DNA of 64,000 bases from the NCBI GenBank assembly GCA_964599885.1, contig CAZRHH010000006.1, positions 26,807-90,806 on the forward strand, in the 5' to 3' direction. The notes beneath the pieces were generated by a model that saw nothing but the letters and a program-made list of their open reading frames with translations, was not told where the DNA came from and searched no databases. Position numbers and translations under genes: made by a program. This DNA comes from CAZRHH01 sp964599885. Its GTDB lineage: Bacteria; Chloroflexota; Dehalococcoidia; DSTF01; JACRBR01. Numbering within the stretch: the stretch's first letter is position 1; each line of letters starts with the position of its first letter. Of the stretch, positions 1 through 7,908 are shown one piece after another.

Positions 1-351
1 CACCATGACGGATGAACCAACCTGACCGCGGGGTTCACTGTTGGGACCCGAGAACCACAACACGCAGATCCCCGGCTGCGACGCGTTTCCGCAATCTCCG
101 GATTGCGTCGGCACGTCCGACGCTGTCAGCAGGTCGATCGACTGCGCGCGCACGCGGCTGACGATGTCGTCCCTATCGGCTCCGGTGGCGCCAAAACGCG
201 CGCCTTCCTGCGCGGCATGATTGACCTGGTTGTAGCGGCCCATCAGCACGCCCCCGTCAATCACGACGAATACAAGCATCATGAAAAACGGGAAGATGAT
301 GGCGAACTCTAGTATCCCTTGCCCGCGTTCGTCCCTCCGCGCTCGGTTCAT
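1..351 (-). CDS. TadE-like pilus assembly protein, partial (C-terminus off the left edge)
   Basis: Reading the minus strand from an ATG at 349-351 gives an open frame of 117 codons that runs off the window. The N-terminus has a short basic lead, then RGQGILEFAIIFPFFMML, the TadE signature: a Glu five residues into a type IV pilin-like hydrophobic segment. It continues with a stretch rich in GR, NQVNHAAQEGARFGA, typical of TadE proteins. TadE-family pseudopilins are membrane-anchored parts of the Tad (tight adherence) secretion/pilus system. The Flp-type pilin lies immediately upstream in the same orientation. The edge truncation is only the window boundary, so I cannot say whether the gene is complete. 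Confidence 0.85.
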   Translation of the reverse strand, partial: MNRARRDERGQGILEFAIIFPFFMMLVFVVIDGGVLMGRYNQVNHAAQEGARFGATGADRDDIVSRVRAQSIDLLTASDVPTQSGDCGNASQPGICVLWFSGPNSEPRGQVGSSVMV

Positions 352-403
352 GCTGCGTGATCCTGGTAGCGGCTAGTACATGCGTCGTGTCAACGGCCGG
401 ACG

Positions 404-628
404 CTAGCAGCCGTCGCTGAAGCCGAGGCAGTCCTGCATCGCCGTCGTGAAGCCCGAGAAGCTAATGCCTCCCAGCGCGACCGCCGCGACGGCACCCAGA
501 AGCGCGATGCCGCCGAGAAGAATGCCGTACTCCATGATCCCCTGGCCGCGCTCTGAAGTGATGCGACCGCTGATCGAGCCCCGAACGTTCGTGACCCAAA
601 CCGCCGCCGCGAGCACAATGTTGGACAT
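404..628 (-). CDS. Flp/Fap-type pilin
   Basis: A 74-residue protein starting at the ATG at 626-628, preceded by a purine-rich AGGGGG about 8 bases upstream. An in-frame upstream extension is possible but has no ribosome site. Residues about 27-35 read SERGQGIMEYG, the classic Flp pilin prepilin-peptidase region (G, then a Glu at +5-like position), followed by a single hydrophobic helix of about 22 residues. It ends in a short Cys-containing tail (QDCLGFSDGC), which could form a disulfide. Flp pilins polymerise into the Tad pilus fibre after processing. It lies 52 bases upstream of the TadE-like gene, probably in one operon. Confidence 0.85.
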   Translation of the reverse strand: MSNIVLAAAVWVTNVRGSISGRITSERGQGIMEYGILLGGIALLGAVAAVALGGISFSGFTTAMQDCLGFSDGC

Positions 629-975
629 TCTGATACCCCCTGTTGCCTTGCCTATTGATTCCGGGGAAGGCGCCTCACCGTTCCGGACTAGAACGGGCTC
701 CCTAACGCGGATGCGGTTGCCCGCTGGCGGCTGCCAGTCAGCAAACGGGACCCTTGTCAGATACGCAATACCGGCGAGGTTGTGCGGATGCTTCGTTCCC
801 CGCAGACGCGAAGCCACCACGTAGTTATGTACTACGAACGGGGCCGCGTGGCAATAGCAAAAACGGTAAACGGTCCGTCACAGGTTCGCCCGCGCCGCCG
901 CATTGTCAACTTTGCGCCCACCAAACACCAGACACCAGACACCAGTCGTCGCACCCGCGATGGCGCCCCGTACCC
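629..975. other. Non-coding leader region upstream of the Flp pilin gene
   Basis: I see no credible gene here. It lies between the FHA protein stop (976) and the pilin start (628), both on the minus strand, so it should hold the promoter and 5' leader of the pilin gene. The one conspicuous structure is a perfect 6-bp inverted repeat, CGTAGT-tatgt-ACTACG, at 820-836. Nearby plus-strand text GACGCGAAGCC (804-814) resembles the core of class-I c-di-GMP riboswitches, but it is on the strand opposite the pilin gene. Confidence 0.5.
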
Positions 976-1782
976 TTAGCGCTCCAGCACCACAGTCCGC
1001 CCCCGCTTCACCCACTGGGCGCCGACGCGCTCCGCCAGCTCGTCCTTGCGGCGGTGTACCTTGAACTTGCCGAGGCCGCTGCGTTCGCCGACCGCCGTCT
1101 CGCTGGCCGGGCTCGCTTCCGCCCACAGCTCGCGGACGGCCTCCTCCATCCGGTCGAGGTCATCCGTCGCGCTCGTCTCGCGCTTCCCGGGCGCCTCTTC
1201 GGCCACCACCGCCGCCACGGGCACCGTGCCGAGGCCCTCGAAGACGAGCTTGTGGCTGCCGATCGTCACCTCGTCGCCCGCTTCGAGGATCACCCACTCG
1301 ACCTCTTGGCCGCCGACGTACGTCTTGCGGCTCAGCCCGCCGACGTGATGCAGCATGAAGCCGCCACCCTGCGGCCAGATCCGGGCGTGCTCCGGCGCGA
1401 CGCCTTCGCCTTCCAGCACGATCGTGCAGGCGCTGTCCGATGCGCCCAGGATCGCCGGCTCGATGCCCAGCGCGTATTCGCGTCCGGCGCCGCGTTCGCG
1501 CAGCATCGCGCTTGGGCCGTAGGCGCCGCCGTTGCGTTGCTGCCCGTCGTATGACTCCCCCCGCGACCGCGAAGGCGCAGACGAGAGTGATGGGCTGCGC
1601 TGCCGCCGGCGCTGGACGCGCGGTTCCCGCTTCGGGCGGCTCATCCGCAGGGCGTAGTACGCCATCGACGCCGCCACGACCAGCACCAGCCCGGCGACGG
1701 CGTACGCCAGCACGTCCGTCGTGGACAGCGCCGCCATCGGAACAGAAGCCAGGATCCCGGAGCCGAGTGCCAATTCGATCAT
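976..1782 (-). CDS. FHA-domain membrane protein
   Basis: About 268 residues from the ATG at 1780-1782; a longer in-frame extension to 1857 lacks protein-like character. One transmembrane helix near residues 22-46 (VLAYAVAGLVLVVAASMAYYAL) is followed by a basic, Ser/Arg-rich linker. A forkhead-associated fold spans about residues 105-182, with the usual conserved elements (LGASDSA, EHARI, GG.S..T.VGG, L..GDEVTIG). FHA domains bind phosphothreonine on partner proteins. A single-span FHA protein beside Tad pilus genes suggests a role in phospho-dependent control or assembly at the membrane, but that is inference. The C-terminal 60 residues are charged and of unknown role. Confidence 0.75.
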   Translation of the reverse strand: MIELALGSGILASVPMAALSTTDVLAYAVAGLVLVVAASMAYYALRMSRPKREPRVQRRRQRSPSLSSAPSRSRGESYDGQQRNGGAYGPSAMLRERGAGREYALGIEPAILGASDSACTIVLEGEGVAPEHARIWPQGGGFMLHHVGGLSRKTYVGGQEVEWVILEAGDEVTIGSHKLVFEGLGTVPVAAVVAEEAPGKRETSATDDLDRMEEAVRELWAEASPASETAVGERSGLGKFKVHRRKDELAERVGAQWVKRGRTVVLER

Positions 1783-2350
1783 CGCCGAGCATCGTCCTGT
1801 GGAGCCATCGCCCGAGGGGCGATCACTAGTCAGCTTGCGATCCGATTCTAGCCGCACCGGGCGGGCGATGCGAGTAAAACCGCTCAGCGTCTGTCTAGTA
1901 GATGCGGCGGGGGCGCGGCCCCAGATTCCGCCCAGCGGGTGACATCTGCGGCTTCAGCTGCGAAGGCCACGGGTGCACACTGTCCAGGCGATAGGGCGGG
2001 CGCGTCCTACTGGCGATGCATCCGAGGCCCCGCCCTCGCTGTAGCGGCACAGCGTGCTGTGCCGTCGTCGTAAGGGCGTTCTCCATGTTTACGCACCGGT
2101 TTGGAGATGGCATCGAGAGAATGACGAGACGAACTACGTGAAAATTACGAAACGAACTCCGCATCACGTAGCGTTGAAACGCACGCCCGCAACACGAAAA
2201 CTACGAAACGGACTCCGCATCGCGTAGCGCTGGAACGCACGCCCGCACACGAAAATTACGAAACGAACTCCGCATCACGTACCATCGAAACGGGGCCCGC
2301 AACACGAAAATTACGAAACGAACTCCGGCAGGCGGAAATTGGCTCCCGCG
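1783..2350. other. Intergenic region carrying a tandem repeat
   Basis: No convincing gene. The stretch between the QueA-like stop (2351) and the FHA start includes a GC-rich palindromic patch near 1910-1921 (GGGGCGCGGCCCC-like) and, from 2139, the 55-bp tandem repeat described separately. A 90-codon frame on the minus strand (1895-2167) runs into the repeat and has no ribosome site or recognisable family. Confidence 0.5.
2139..2335. repeat. 55-bp tandem repeat, about 3.5 copies
   Basis: Units begin at 2139, 2195, 2250 and 2305 (periods 56, 55, 55), the last one partial. Each starts with CGAAAATTACGAAACGAACT (small variants, for example ACTACG and GGACT in unit 2), continues CCGCATCACGTA, and then has a more divergent stretch ending CGCCCGCAACA or similar. 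The divergent part is still alignable between units, so these are not CRISPR spacers. The AT-rich core stands out in GC-rich DNA. Confidence 0.85.
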
Positions 2351-3466
2351 TTAATCCGGCAGTATCAGGTGCAGATCGCCGAACTCATGCCACAGATACC
2401 GCTCGCGCAGCGCCACGCCGTACGTGACGCGCAGATGGCGGCATCCCGCGATCGCGGCGAGCATCAGCAGGTGGCTCGCGCGCGGTTCGTGAAAGCCGGT
2501 CAACAGCCCGTCAACGCCGCGCACAGCACGCGCCGGTGTCACGACCTCGTCCGTCCAGCCGTCCCCGGCGTGCGTGACTCCGCTGCCATCCGTTAACGTC
2601 TCCAGCGTGCGGACGACCGTCGTTCCCACGGCGATGATCCGCCGGCCGGCTGCGCGGGCGCTCGTGATGCGAGCAGCGCTCTCGGCGCGAACCGCGTAGT
2701 GCTCCGGATACGGCTCTTCGCCTTCTTCGAGGCTGGCGACGCCGGTGTGCAGTAGCACCGGCACGATCTCAATGCCGCGCGCAACGAGGCGCGTGATCAG
2801 CTCCGGCGTGAAGGCGCGGCCAGCGGAAGGCATCTCGGCGCTGCCGGCCTCCGTGGCGAAGACCGTCTGGTAGTACTCGAGCGGCCATCGCTCGCGCACG
2901 TATCCGTACCGAATTGGGAAGCCGTACTCGGCGAGGTAACGGGGCAGCGCCTTCGGAAGCCGCAGCGTCGCGCGCCAGAGCCGTACGCTCTCGCCGCGCG
3001 AATACGGCGCGCCGAGTGTCGTCGATCCGCCGGCCGGCAGGAATACGCGCTCGCCCGCCACCGCGCCGAAGAACGGCGTCGTGCCAGTCGTCCCCGGCAC
3101 GCGCAGCTCGATGACCCATTCGTGATCATTGAGCCGTGTCGACAGATGGAGTTCGAGCGGTGTCCCGTCAAGCGCGCGCGCCTCAAGTGCCGCGTTGATC
3201 GTCGCGCTGGTGTTGATGACGAGGACGTCTCCCGCCCGCAAGAACTCTGCGATCTCGCGAAACCTGGCGTGCTTCACGCTGTCATCGTTGATCCGCGAGA
3301 CCATCAGGCGCACATCGTCGCGCGCCAGGCCGCGCGCCTCAGGCGGGTTCTTCGCCTCCAGCTCGGCCGGAAGAACGAAGTCGAATGCACCGCACGGGAG
3401 CGCCGCGGCTGGCCGTCTCGGCGCGCTGCTCGTTTTCGCGGAAGCTTCGGAGGTTGCTGTGGGCAT
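2351..3466 (-). CDS. queA: QueA-like S-adenosylmethionine:tRNA ribosyltransferase-isomerase
   Basis: About 371 residues from the ATG at 3464-3466; an alternative ATG at 3478 directly abuts the AAAGGA ribosome site, so the later start with 12-base spacing is preferred. The protein is QueA family throughout: FDFVLPAELEAKNPPEARG at the N-terminus, RYGYVRERWPLEYYQTVFA in the middle, TAGR-type and HTGVASL elements, and TGFHEPRASHLLMLAA near the C-terminus. Canonical QueA adds the epoxycyclopentanediol precursor to preQ1 in tRNA wobble G. This N-terminal variant (PPEARGLARDDVRLMV) resembles the divergent actinobacterial/Chloroflexota QueA-like branch, whose role in queuosine synthesis is less certain. 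No other queuosine genes are in the window. It lies 26 bases downstream of the dehydrogenase gene. Confidence 0.8.
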   Translation of the reverse strand: MPTATSEASAKTSSAPRRPAAALPCGAFDFVLPAELEAKNPPEARGLARDDVRLMVSRINDDSVKHARFREIAEFLRAGDVLVINTSATINAALEARALDGTPLELHLSTRLNDHEWVIELRVPGTTGTTPFFGAVAGERVFLPAGGSTTLGAPYSRGESVRLWRATLRLPKALPRYLAEYGFPIRYGYVRERWPLEYYQTVFATEAGSAEMPSAGRAFTPELITRLVARGIEIVPVLLHTGVASLEEGEEPYPEHYAVRAESAARITSARAAGRRIIAVGTTVVRTLETLTDGSGVTHAGDGWTDEVVTPARAVRGVDGLLTGFHEPRASHLLMLAAIAGCRHLRVTYGVALRERYLWHEFGDLHLILPD

Positions 3467-3492
3467 GAACTCTCTCATTCCTTTCGTGCGGT

Positions 3493-4191
3493 TCAGGCGG
3501 GCACGGCCAGCGTCCGCGCGTTGTAGCGGCCGCTCGGCAGATCGCCCGTGATCAGCTCGATCATGCCGGGCACGCTCTCCTCGGGTGCGGGGCGATCGCT
3601 GATGTCCTCGCCGGGAAACGCGTCCTGGTGCATCTGTGTGCGCATGTCGCCCGGGTCGACCCAGTACACGCGCGCGTCCGCGTGTTCGGCGGCGAGCACG
3701 GCGCTGAGCTGTTCGAGCGCTGCCTTGCTCGATCCGTAGCCGCCCCAACCCTCGTACGGCTCGACGCCCGCGTCGCTCGTGACGTTGATGATGCGGCCAC
3801 CGTGCTTCACGGCGTCGCGAGCGTGCAGTTCCTGCAGCAAGGCCAGCGGTGCGATGACGTTCGTCAAGTACACCTCGGCGAGCACGTCGAGCGGATACGC
3901 CAGTAGCTTCGGCTGGGGACTCGGTCCGAGGATGCTCGCGTTGTTCACGATCGCATCGATGTCGCCGATGTCACGCGCCGCGTCAGCGAGCGCGCGCCGG
4001 TGCGCCGGGTCAGTGACATCGCCAGCGATCGCAATCACGTCGGTCACACGCGCAAGCTCCGCGCGCGCCGTTTCGAGCGCATCCGCGCCGCGCGCGTCGA
4101 CGATCAGCTTCCAGCGGCGCCGTCCGAGTTCGCGCGCGAGCGCGAGTCCGAGCCCGCGGGATGCGCCCGTGATCAGTGCTGCCTGTGTCAT
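3493..4191 (-). CDS. Short-chain dehydrogenase/reductase (SDR)
   Basis: 232 residues. The start is the second ATG (4189-4191), which has AGGAG 8 bases upstream. A classical SDR Rossmann fold is visible: TGASRGLG cofactor loop at residues 8-15, DVTD, NNAS, a catalytic Ser in NVTSDAG and the YGSSK active-site Tyr/Lys near residue 150, followed by WVDPGDMRT. Such enzymes use NAD(P)H to interconvert alcohols and ketones; the substrate cannot be read from sequence. It is upstream of, and probably co-transcribed with, the QueA-like gene. Confidence 0.85.
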   Translation of the reverse strand: MTQAALITGASRGLGLALARELGRRRWKLIVDARGADALETARAELARVTDVIAIAGDVTDPAHRRALADAARDIGDIDAIVNNASILGPSPQPKLLAYPLDVLAEVYLTNVIAPLALLQELHARDAVKHGGRIINVTSDAGVEPYEGWGGYGSSKAALEQLSAVLAAEHADARVYWVDPGDMRTQMHQDAFPGEDISDRPAPEESVPGMIELITGDLPSGRYNARTLAVPA

Positions 4192-4344
4192 GTTGTTGAC
4201 TCCTGTCATGTGGCTTCGCGGTACACACTCATGATGGGCGCCAGGAGGCCGCGCCGCATCGGAGCGCGGGATGGCGCTCGGTACCGAATCAGTCGTAGGT
4301 CTCGGGATGTAGGGCGGTTTTGGCGGTCGAGATCCGACGGTGGC

Positions 4345-4989
4345 TTACGGTTCGACGAGATGCTGCCGCACGGCGTAGAGCGCGGCCTGCGTGCGGTCGG
4401 TGACGTGCAGCTTCTGCAGGATGTTGCTGACGTGCGTCTTCACCGTCTTCTCCGAGAGCGTCAAGTCTCGTGCGATCTCCTTGTTCGAGCGGCCGTTCGC
4501 GATCAGCTTGAGGACCTCGGTCTCGCGCTCCGTCAGATTGCCGGCGGTCGCTTCGGACGGGCGGCCCACCTCATCCATCAGACGCCGCGCTACGCCGGGC
4601 GCGAGGATCGGCTCGCCGGCATGCACCATACGGATGGCCGCGGCGAGGTCTTGCGGCGACACGTCCTTCATCAGGTATCCGGCGGCGCCCGCGCGGATCG
4701 CCGCGAAGATCTTCTCGTCATCGGCGAAGCTCGTCAGGACGATCACCTGCGTCGCCGGCGCTGCCGCACGGATTTGGCCGATGGCGCCGATACCGTCGAG
4801 CACCGGCATCACAAGATCCATCAACGCGATGTCCGGCTTCAGGCGCTCAGCCATCGCCGCCGCCTCGGCGCCGTTCGCAGCCTGGCCGACCACCTCGATG
4901 TCATCCTGAAGCTCCAGGAACGTCGTGAGTCCCTGGCGGACAACGGCATGATCGTCGGCGAGGAGAACGCGGATGCGGTTGTTGCTCAT
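4345..4989 (-). CDS. NarL/LuxR-family response regulator
   Basis: 214 residues. A receiver domain occupies residues 5-120, with acidic pair D12-D13, phospho-acceptor D58 in LMDLVMP, a Thr/Ser switch (VLTSFAD) and Lys in YLMKDVS. A LuxR-type helix-turn-helix follows at about residues 148-212 (LTERETEVLKLIANGRSNKEIA, then TVKTHVSNILQKL). It resembles the LiaR/DegU branch. Its first codons overlap the end of the histidine kinase by 4 bases (ATGA), so the two are translationally coupled and form a two-component pair. Confidence 0.92.
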   Translation of the reverse strand: MSNNRIRVLLADDHAVVRQGLTTFLELQDDIEVVGQAANGAEAAAMAERLKPDIALMDLVMPVLDGIGAIGQIRAAAPATQVIVLTSFADDEKIFAAIRAGAAGYLMKDVSPQDLAAAIRMVHAGEPILAPGVARRLMDEVGRPSEATAGNLTERETEVLKLIANGRSNKEIARDLTLSEKTVKTHVSNILQKLHVTDRTQAALYAVRQHLVEP

Positions 4990-6119
4990 GCGTCCAGCTC
5001 CAGACGTACGACCGTTCCGGCGCCGGCCGACGAGATGATACTTAAGCGCGCGCCGATGCCGTCCGCCCGTTCATACATGGACGTAAGCCCGAGGCGCCGG
5101 GCGCGGATCTGCGCGTCCTCGGGATCGAATCCGGTGCCATCGTCGCGGACGATCAGCGTGACGGGCGAGCCAACGTCAAGTTCGATGCCGATCGTGCGCG
5201 CGCCGGCGTGTTTGAGCGCGTTGTTCAGCGCCTCCTGCGCGATGCGAAAGATGTCTCGCTCGATCCGCTCGGGCAGGCGCCTGTCGCCGGCGATGCGCAG
5301 GTCGATGTCGGCGCGTCGCACATTGCGTAAGACATCGACATGCTTGCGGAGCGTGCCGGCCAGCCCGTCCAGTTCCAGGTCCGCGGGCCGGAGCTCGAAG
5401 ACCAGCGAGCGCATCTCGCGCACCGCTTCCTGCGCCATCGCTTTGAGCTGCTGGAGCTGCGCCTTCGCAGCCGATACATCACGCCCAACCAGCGTGTCGG
5501 CCGCTTCCGCCGTCAGCGCAAGACTGAACAGCGTCTGGGTAACCGAATCGTGCAGTTCGCGCGCAAGCCGGTTGCGCTCTTCCACCACGCTTAGCTCGCG
5601 GCTCCGTTCGTACAGCCGTGCGTTCTCGATCGAAATTGCCGCGTGCGCGGCGAGCATTTCGATGAGCTTCTGATCATCCGCGCTGAAATCGGATGCCGCC
5701 AACTTGTCGGTCAGATAGAAGGCGCCGATGATCCGCGACTTTGACACGATCGGAACGCCGAGGAACGACCGCATGTCGGGGTGCGTGCTTGGCCAGCCCC
5801 AGAACCGTGAGTCCTGTTGGATGTTCGACGAGCGAAACGGCGCCGGATCCTCCAGCATCGCACCCAGCAATCCGTGCGTTCGGGGCAGCGGCCCAATGGC
5901 CGCGATCTGTTCGCCCGAAATCCCGGACGTGATGAACTGCTCGAACCCGCCCTCGCCATCGGGTATGCCGAGCGCCGCATAACGCGCGCCTGCCACCTCC
6001 CGAGCCGCGTCCACCATCTTCTGGAACGCACGCTCGACGGTGATCTCGGCCGTAATCGAGAGCAGCGCGTCGCTCATCGCTTGCAGCGCCGCGTGGTCCG
6101 ATCCGGCGTTCTTGGGCAT
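4986..6119 (-). CDS. GAF-domain sensor histidine kinase (NarX/LiaS type)
   Basis: 377 residues with no membrane segment. A GAF domain spans about residues 20-170. A HisKA_3 dimerisation helix carries the phospho-acceptor H190 in ARELHDSVTQ. A HATPase_c domain runs from about 275 to the end, with NALKHA (N box) and DDGTGFD (G1 box). This family autophosphorylates on His and passes phosphate to a NarL-type regulator, here the overlapping downstream gene. The cytoplasmic GAF suggests an intracellular small-molecule or redox signal; the ligand is unknown. Confidence 0.92.
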   Translation of the reverse strand: MPKNAGSDHAALQAMSDALLSITAEITVERAFQKMVDAAREVAGARYAALGIPDGEGGFEQFITSGISGEQIAAIGPLPRTHGLLGAMLEDPAPFRSSNIQQDSRFWGWPSTHPDMRSFLGVPIVSKSRIIGAFYLTDKLAASDFSADDQKLIEMLAAHAAISIENARLYERSRELSVVEERNRLARELHDSVTQTLFSLALTAEAADTLVGRDVSAAKAQLQQLKAMAQEAVREMRSLVFELRPADLELDGLAGTLRKHVDVLRNVRRADIDLRIAGDRRLPERIERDIFRIAQEALNNALKHAGARTIGIELDVGSPVTLIVRDDGTGFDPEDAQIRARRLGLTSMYERADGIGARLSIISSAGAGTVVRLELDA

Positions 6120-6204
6120 GCGTTGATTCTAACGTGGCTCGCCCGCCGCTGCGGTCGGCGCCACGGCAGACAATGCGAGCCGCCCGTTTCTTGAGGAACG
6201 GACG

Positions 6205-7878
6205 TCATCTGGATCCGAGAATGTCATCGAGCGGGGAGCCCCGGCGCACGAGCAGGTTAAACCAGCGACCTGCGCGGATCTCGACCGACCGTGCATCGTA
6301 GTCCCGCCAGAGTTGCGGCGTCGTGACCATGTCGGCGAAGGCGGGCGTGAGGGCATTGCTCAGGCTCTCGTACTCGCTTCGGCTTGCCGGCGCCGCCGCC
6401 AGCCCGTCGAACAGGATGATCGCATCGGGACGCAGACCGAGTACGTAAGCGCTGTCATACTTTTCGTGCCCGGCGGCCGCATCGCGCGATCCGATGCGGA
6501 TCGGGCGGTGCGCGATGTGCTCGTCGTTGAGGCCGAGCATGTCGATCGTTTCGAGCCGCGATTCGTACGGAATCGCCCCGGCGGCGAGCACGGCGATAGA
6601 CGTGTCTGTCGGTGCGTTGTCCCGCAGCCAACGGCCGATATCCACGCGATCATCCACTGCCGATGCTTCAAACGGGACCGCCACTGCGAATCGTTCGTTT
6701 GGCGTCGACTGGAGCGTGAATGCGATCAACCCGGCCGCTACGACCCCTCCCGCCGCGTAGCGCAACGTATCGGCACGCGGAGAATCGACGCGGACGGCGG
6801 CAATGACCGCAGCGATCGATGCGGCGATCAGTGCATAGAACAGCGGCAACACCTCCGCGAAGAAACGGAACCGCAGCAGCGCATCGCCGCCGACGTACAC
6901 GACGTAAACGCACCAGACCGAGAGGAGTACGAACGCATACGCGAGGCCCGAACGCCGGGCGCCGCGCAACAGCAGCGCGACCGGCGCGAGCAGCACGAGC
7001 CACGCAGCGTATTCCTGCGCGAACTGCGCGAGGTACCGTATGCCGCGCTCGTACTGTTCGAAGCCGCCGCCAACTTTCGCGTAGTACGCGTTCGGGAAGA
7101 TCCACCCGTACGTCGCGAAGCGCCAGATGAAGTACGGCGCGACGATAGCCGCGAACATGCCGAACCACATCGCGCACGTGCGCCGCGTCATGCGTCGGCG
7201 TTCGACCGCGCCTTCAGAGGATTCCGCAACAATGAGGTCGCTGAGCTTGAAGGTTGCTGAGACGGCGACGAGTACCAGCGCATCCGGTCGCGTCATCGCG
7301 GCGAGCGCCCACACGGCGGCCGACGCCGGGAACACGCCGATCTGCTGTTCGCGCACGTGCAGCAGCACGGCAATCGAGACGAGCAGCGCGAATAACGGAG
7401 TCTCGAGCCCCGCGTACGACCACAATGCGAACGGTCCCGACGCTGCCAGAGCGAAGGCGGCAGCGAGACCGGCGTACCGCGCGAGATCAGATCGATCGAG
7501 CAGTTCGCGCACCAGCATGTACGTGACGCCCAGCGCCGCCACGCCGGCTGCGAAACCCAGCCAGCGTCCTGACCATACGATGTCAGCGCCGAGCGCGTGC
7601 ATCCCCGCAAGCAGCAGCACCCAGAGAAAGTTGGAATACCCCTCGACGTGTTGGCCGGGGTTCCAAACAAGCCCGATCCCATCACCGAGATGCCGCGCAT
7701 ACCGATACGAGATATACGCGTCGTCGCTCGTGTAGCCGTAATACAAGGCGCCGTGCAGGTAGAGGATGATCCCGCCTCCGACGATCGTAGCCAGCGCGAA
7801 GCGCCCGCTCAGCCGCGCGAATACCACGGCGGCGGTTGCCGTCGCGAAGACGAGTAGTGCAAGTACGGGATAGTTCAT
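6205..7878 (-). CDS. GT-C-like multi-membrane glycosyltransferase, paralog 1
   Basis: 557 residues with about 10-12 hydrophobic helices. The first extracytoplasmic loop contains TSDDAYISYRYARHL and then VEGYSNFLWV. The acidic pair in loop 1 is the hallmark of GT-C enzymes that use polyprenyl-phosphate sugars; the arrangement is closest to the AftB-like arabinofuranosyltransferase branch as I know it. The C-terminal 170 residues form a soluble domain with DMLGLNDEHIAHR, shared with the two paralogs at 7909 and 25541. Likely role: adding a sugar to a surface glycan outside the membrane. Sugar and acceptor are unknown. It is separated from the next gene upstream by about 30 bases, in one minus-strand operon with the paralog and polymerase genes. 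Confidence 0.75.
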   Translation of the reverse strand: MNYPVLALLVFATATAAVVFARLSGRFALATIVGGGIILYLHGALYYGYTSDDAYISYRYARHLGDGIGLVWNPGQHVEGYSNFLWVLLLAGMHALGADIVWSGRWLGFAAGVAALGVTYMLVRELLDRSDLARYAGLAAAFALAASGPFALWSYAGLETPLFALLVSIAVLLHVREQQIGVFPASAAVWALAAMTRPDALVLVAVSATFKLSDLIVAESSEGAVERRRMTRRTCAMWFGMFAAIVAPYFIWRFATYGWIFPNAYYAKVGGGFEQYERGIRYLAQFAQEYAAWLVLLAPVALLLRGARRSGLAYAFVLLSVWCVYVVYVGGDALLRFRFFAEVLPLFYALIAASIAAVIAAVRVDSPRADTLRYAAGGVVAAGLIAFTLQSTPNERFAVAVPFEASAVDDRVDIGRWLRDNAPTDTSIAVLAAGAIPYESRLETIDMLGLNDEHIAHRPIRIGSRDAAAGHEKYDSAYVLGLRPDAIILFDGLAAAPASRSEYESLSNALTPAFADMVTTPQLWRDYDARSVEIRAGRWFNLLVRRGSPLDDILGSR

Positions 7879-7908
7879 CGGCGCCGCGCCGTCTGAAGAG
7901 TCATCGTC

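Noticed and set aside
780..860. c-di-GMP riboswitch on the plus strand (GACGCGAAGCC and a hairpin)
   Set aside because: No gene is downstream on the plus strand, and the stem-loop order does not match the class-I aptamer; the neighbouring genes are on the minus strand.
1895..2167. 90-codon minus-strand frame
   Set aside because: It runs into the tandem repeat, lacks a ribosome site and resembles no family.
2139..2335. CRISPR array
   Set aside because: Period of 55 bases and units that align over their whole length, so there are no unique spacers; no cas genes nearby.
4000..5673. 557-codon plus-strand frame
   Set aside because: Antisense to the response regulator and kinase, both of which have complete motifs on the minus strand.
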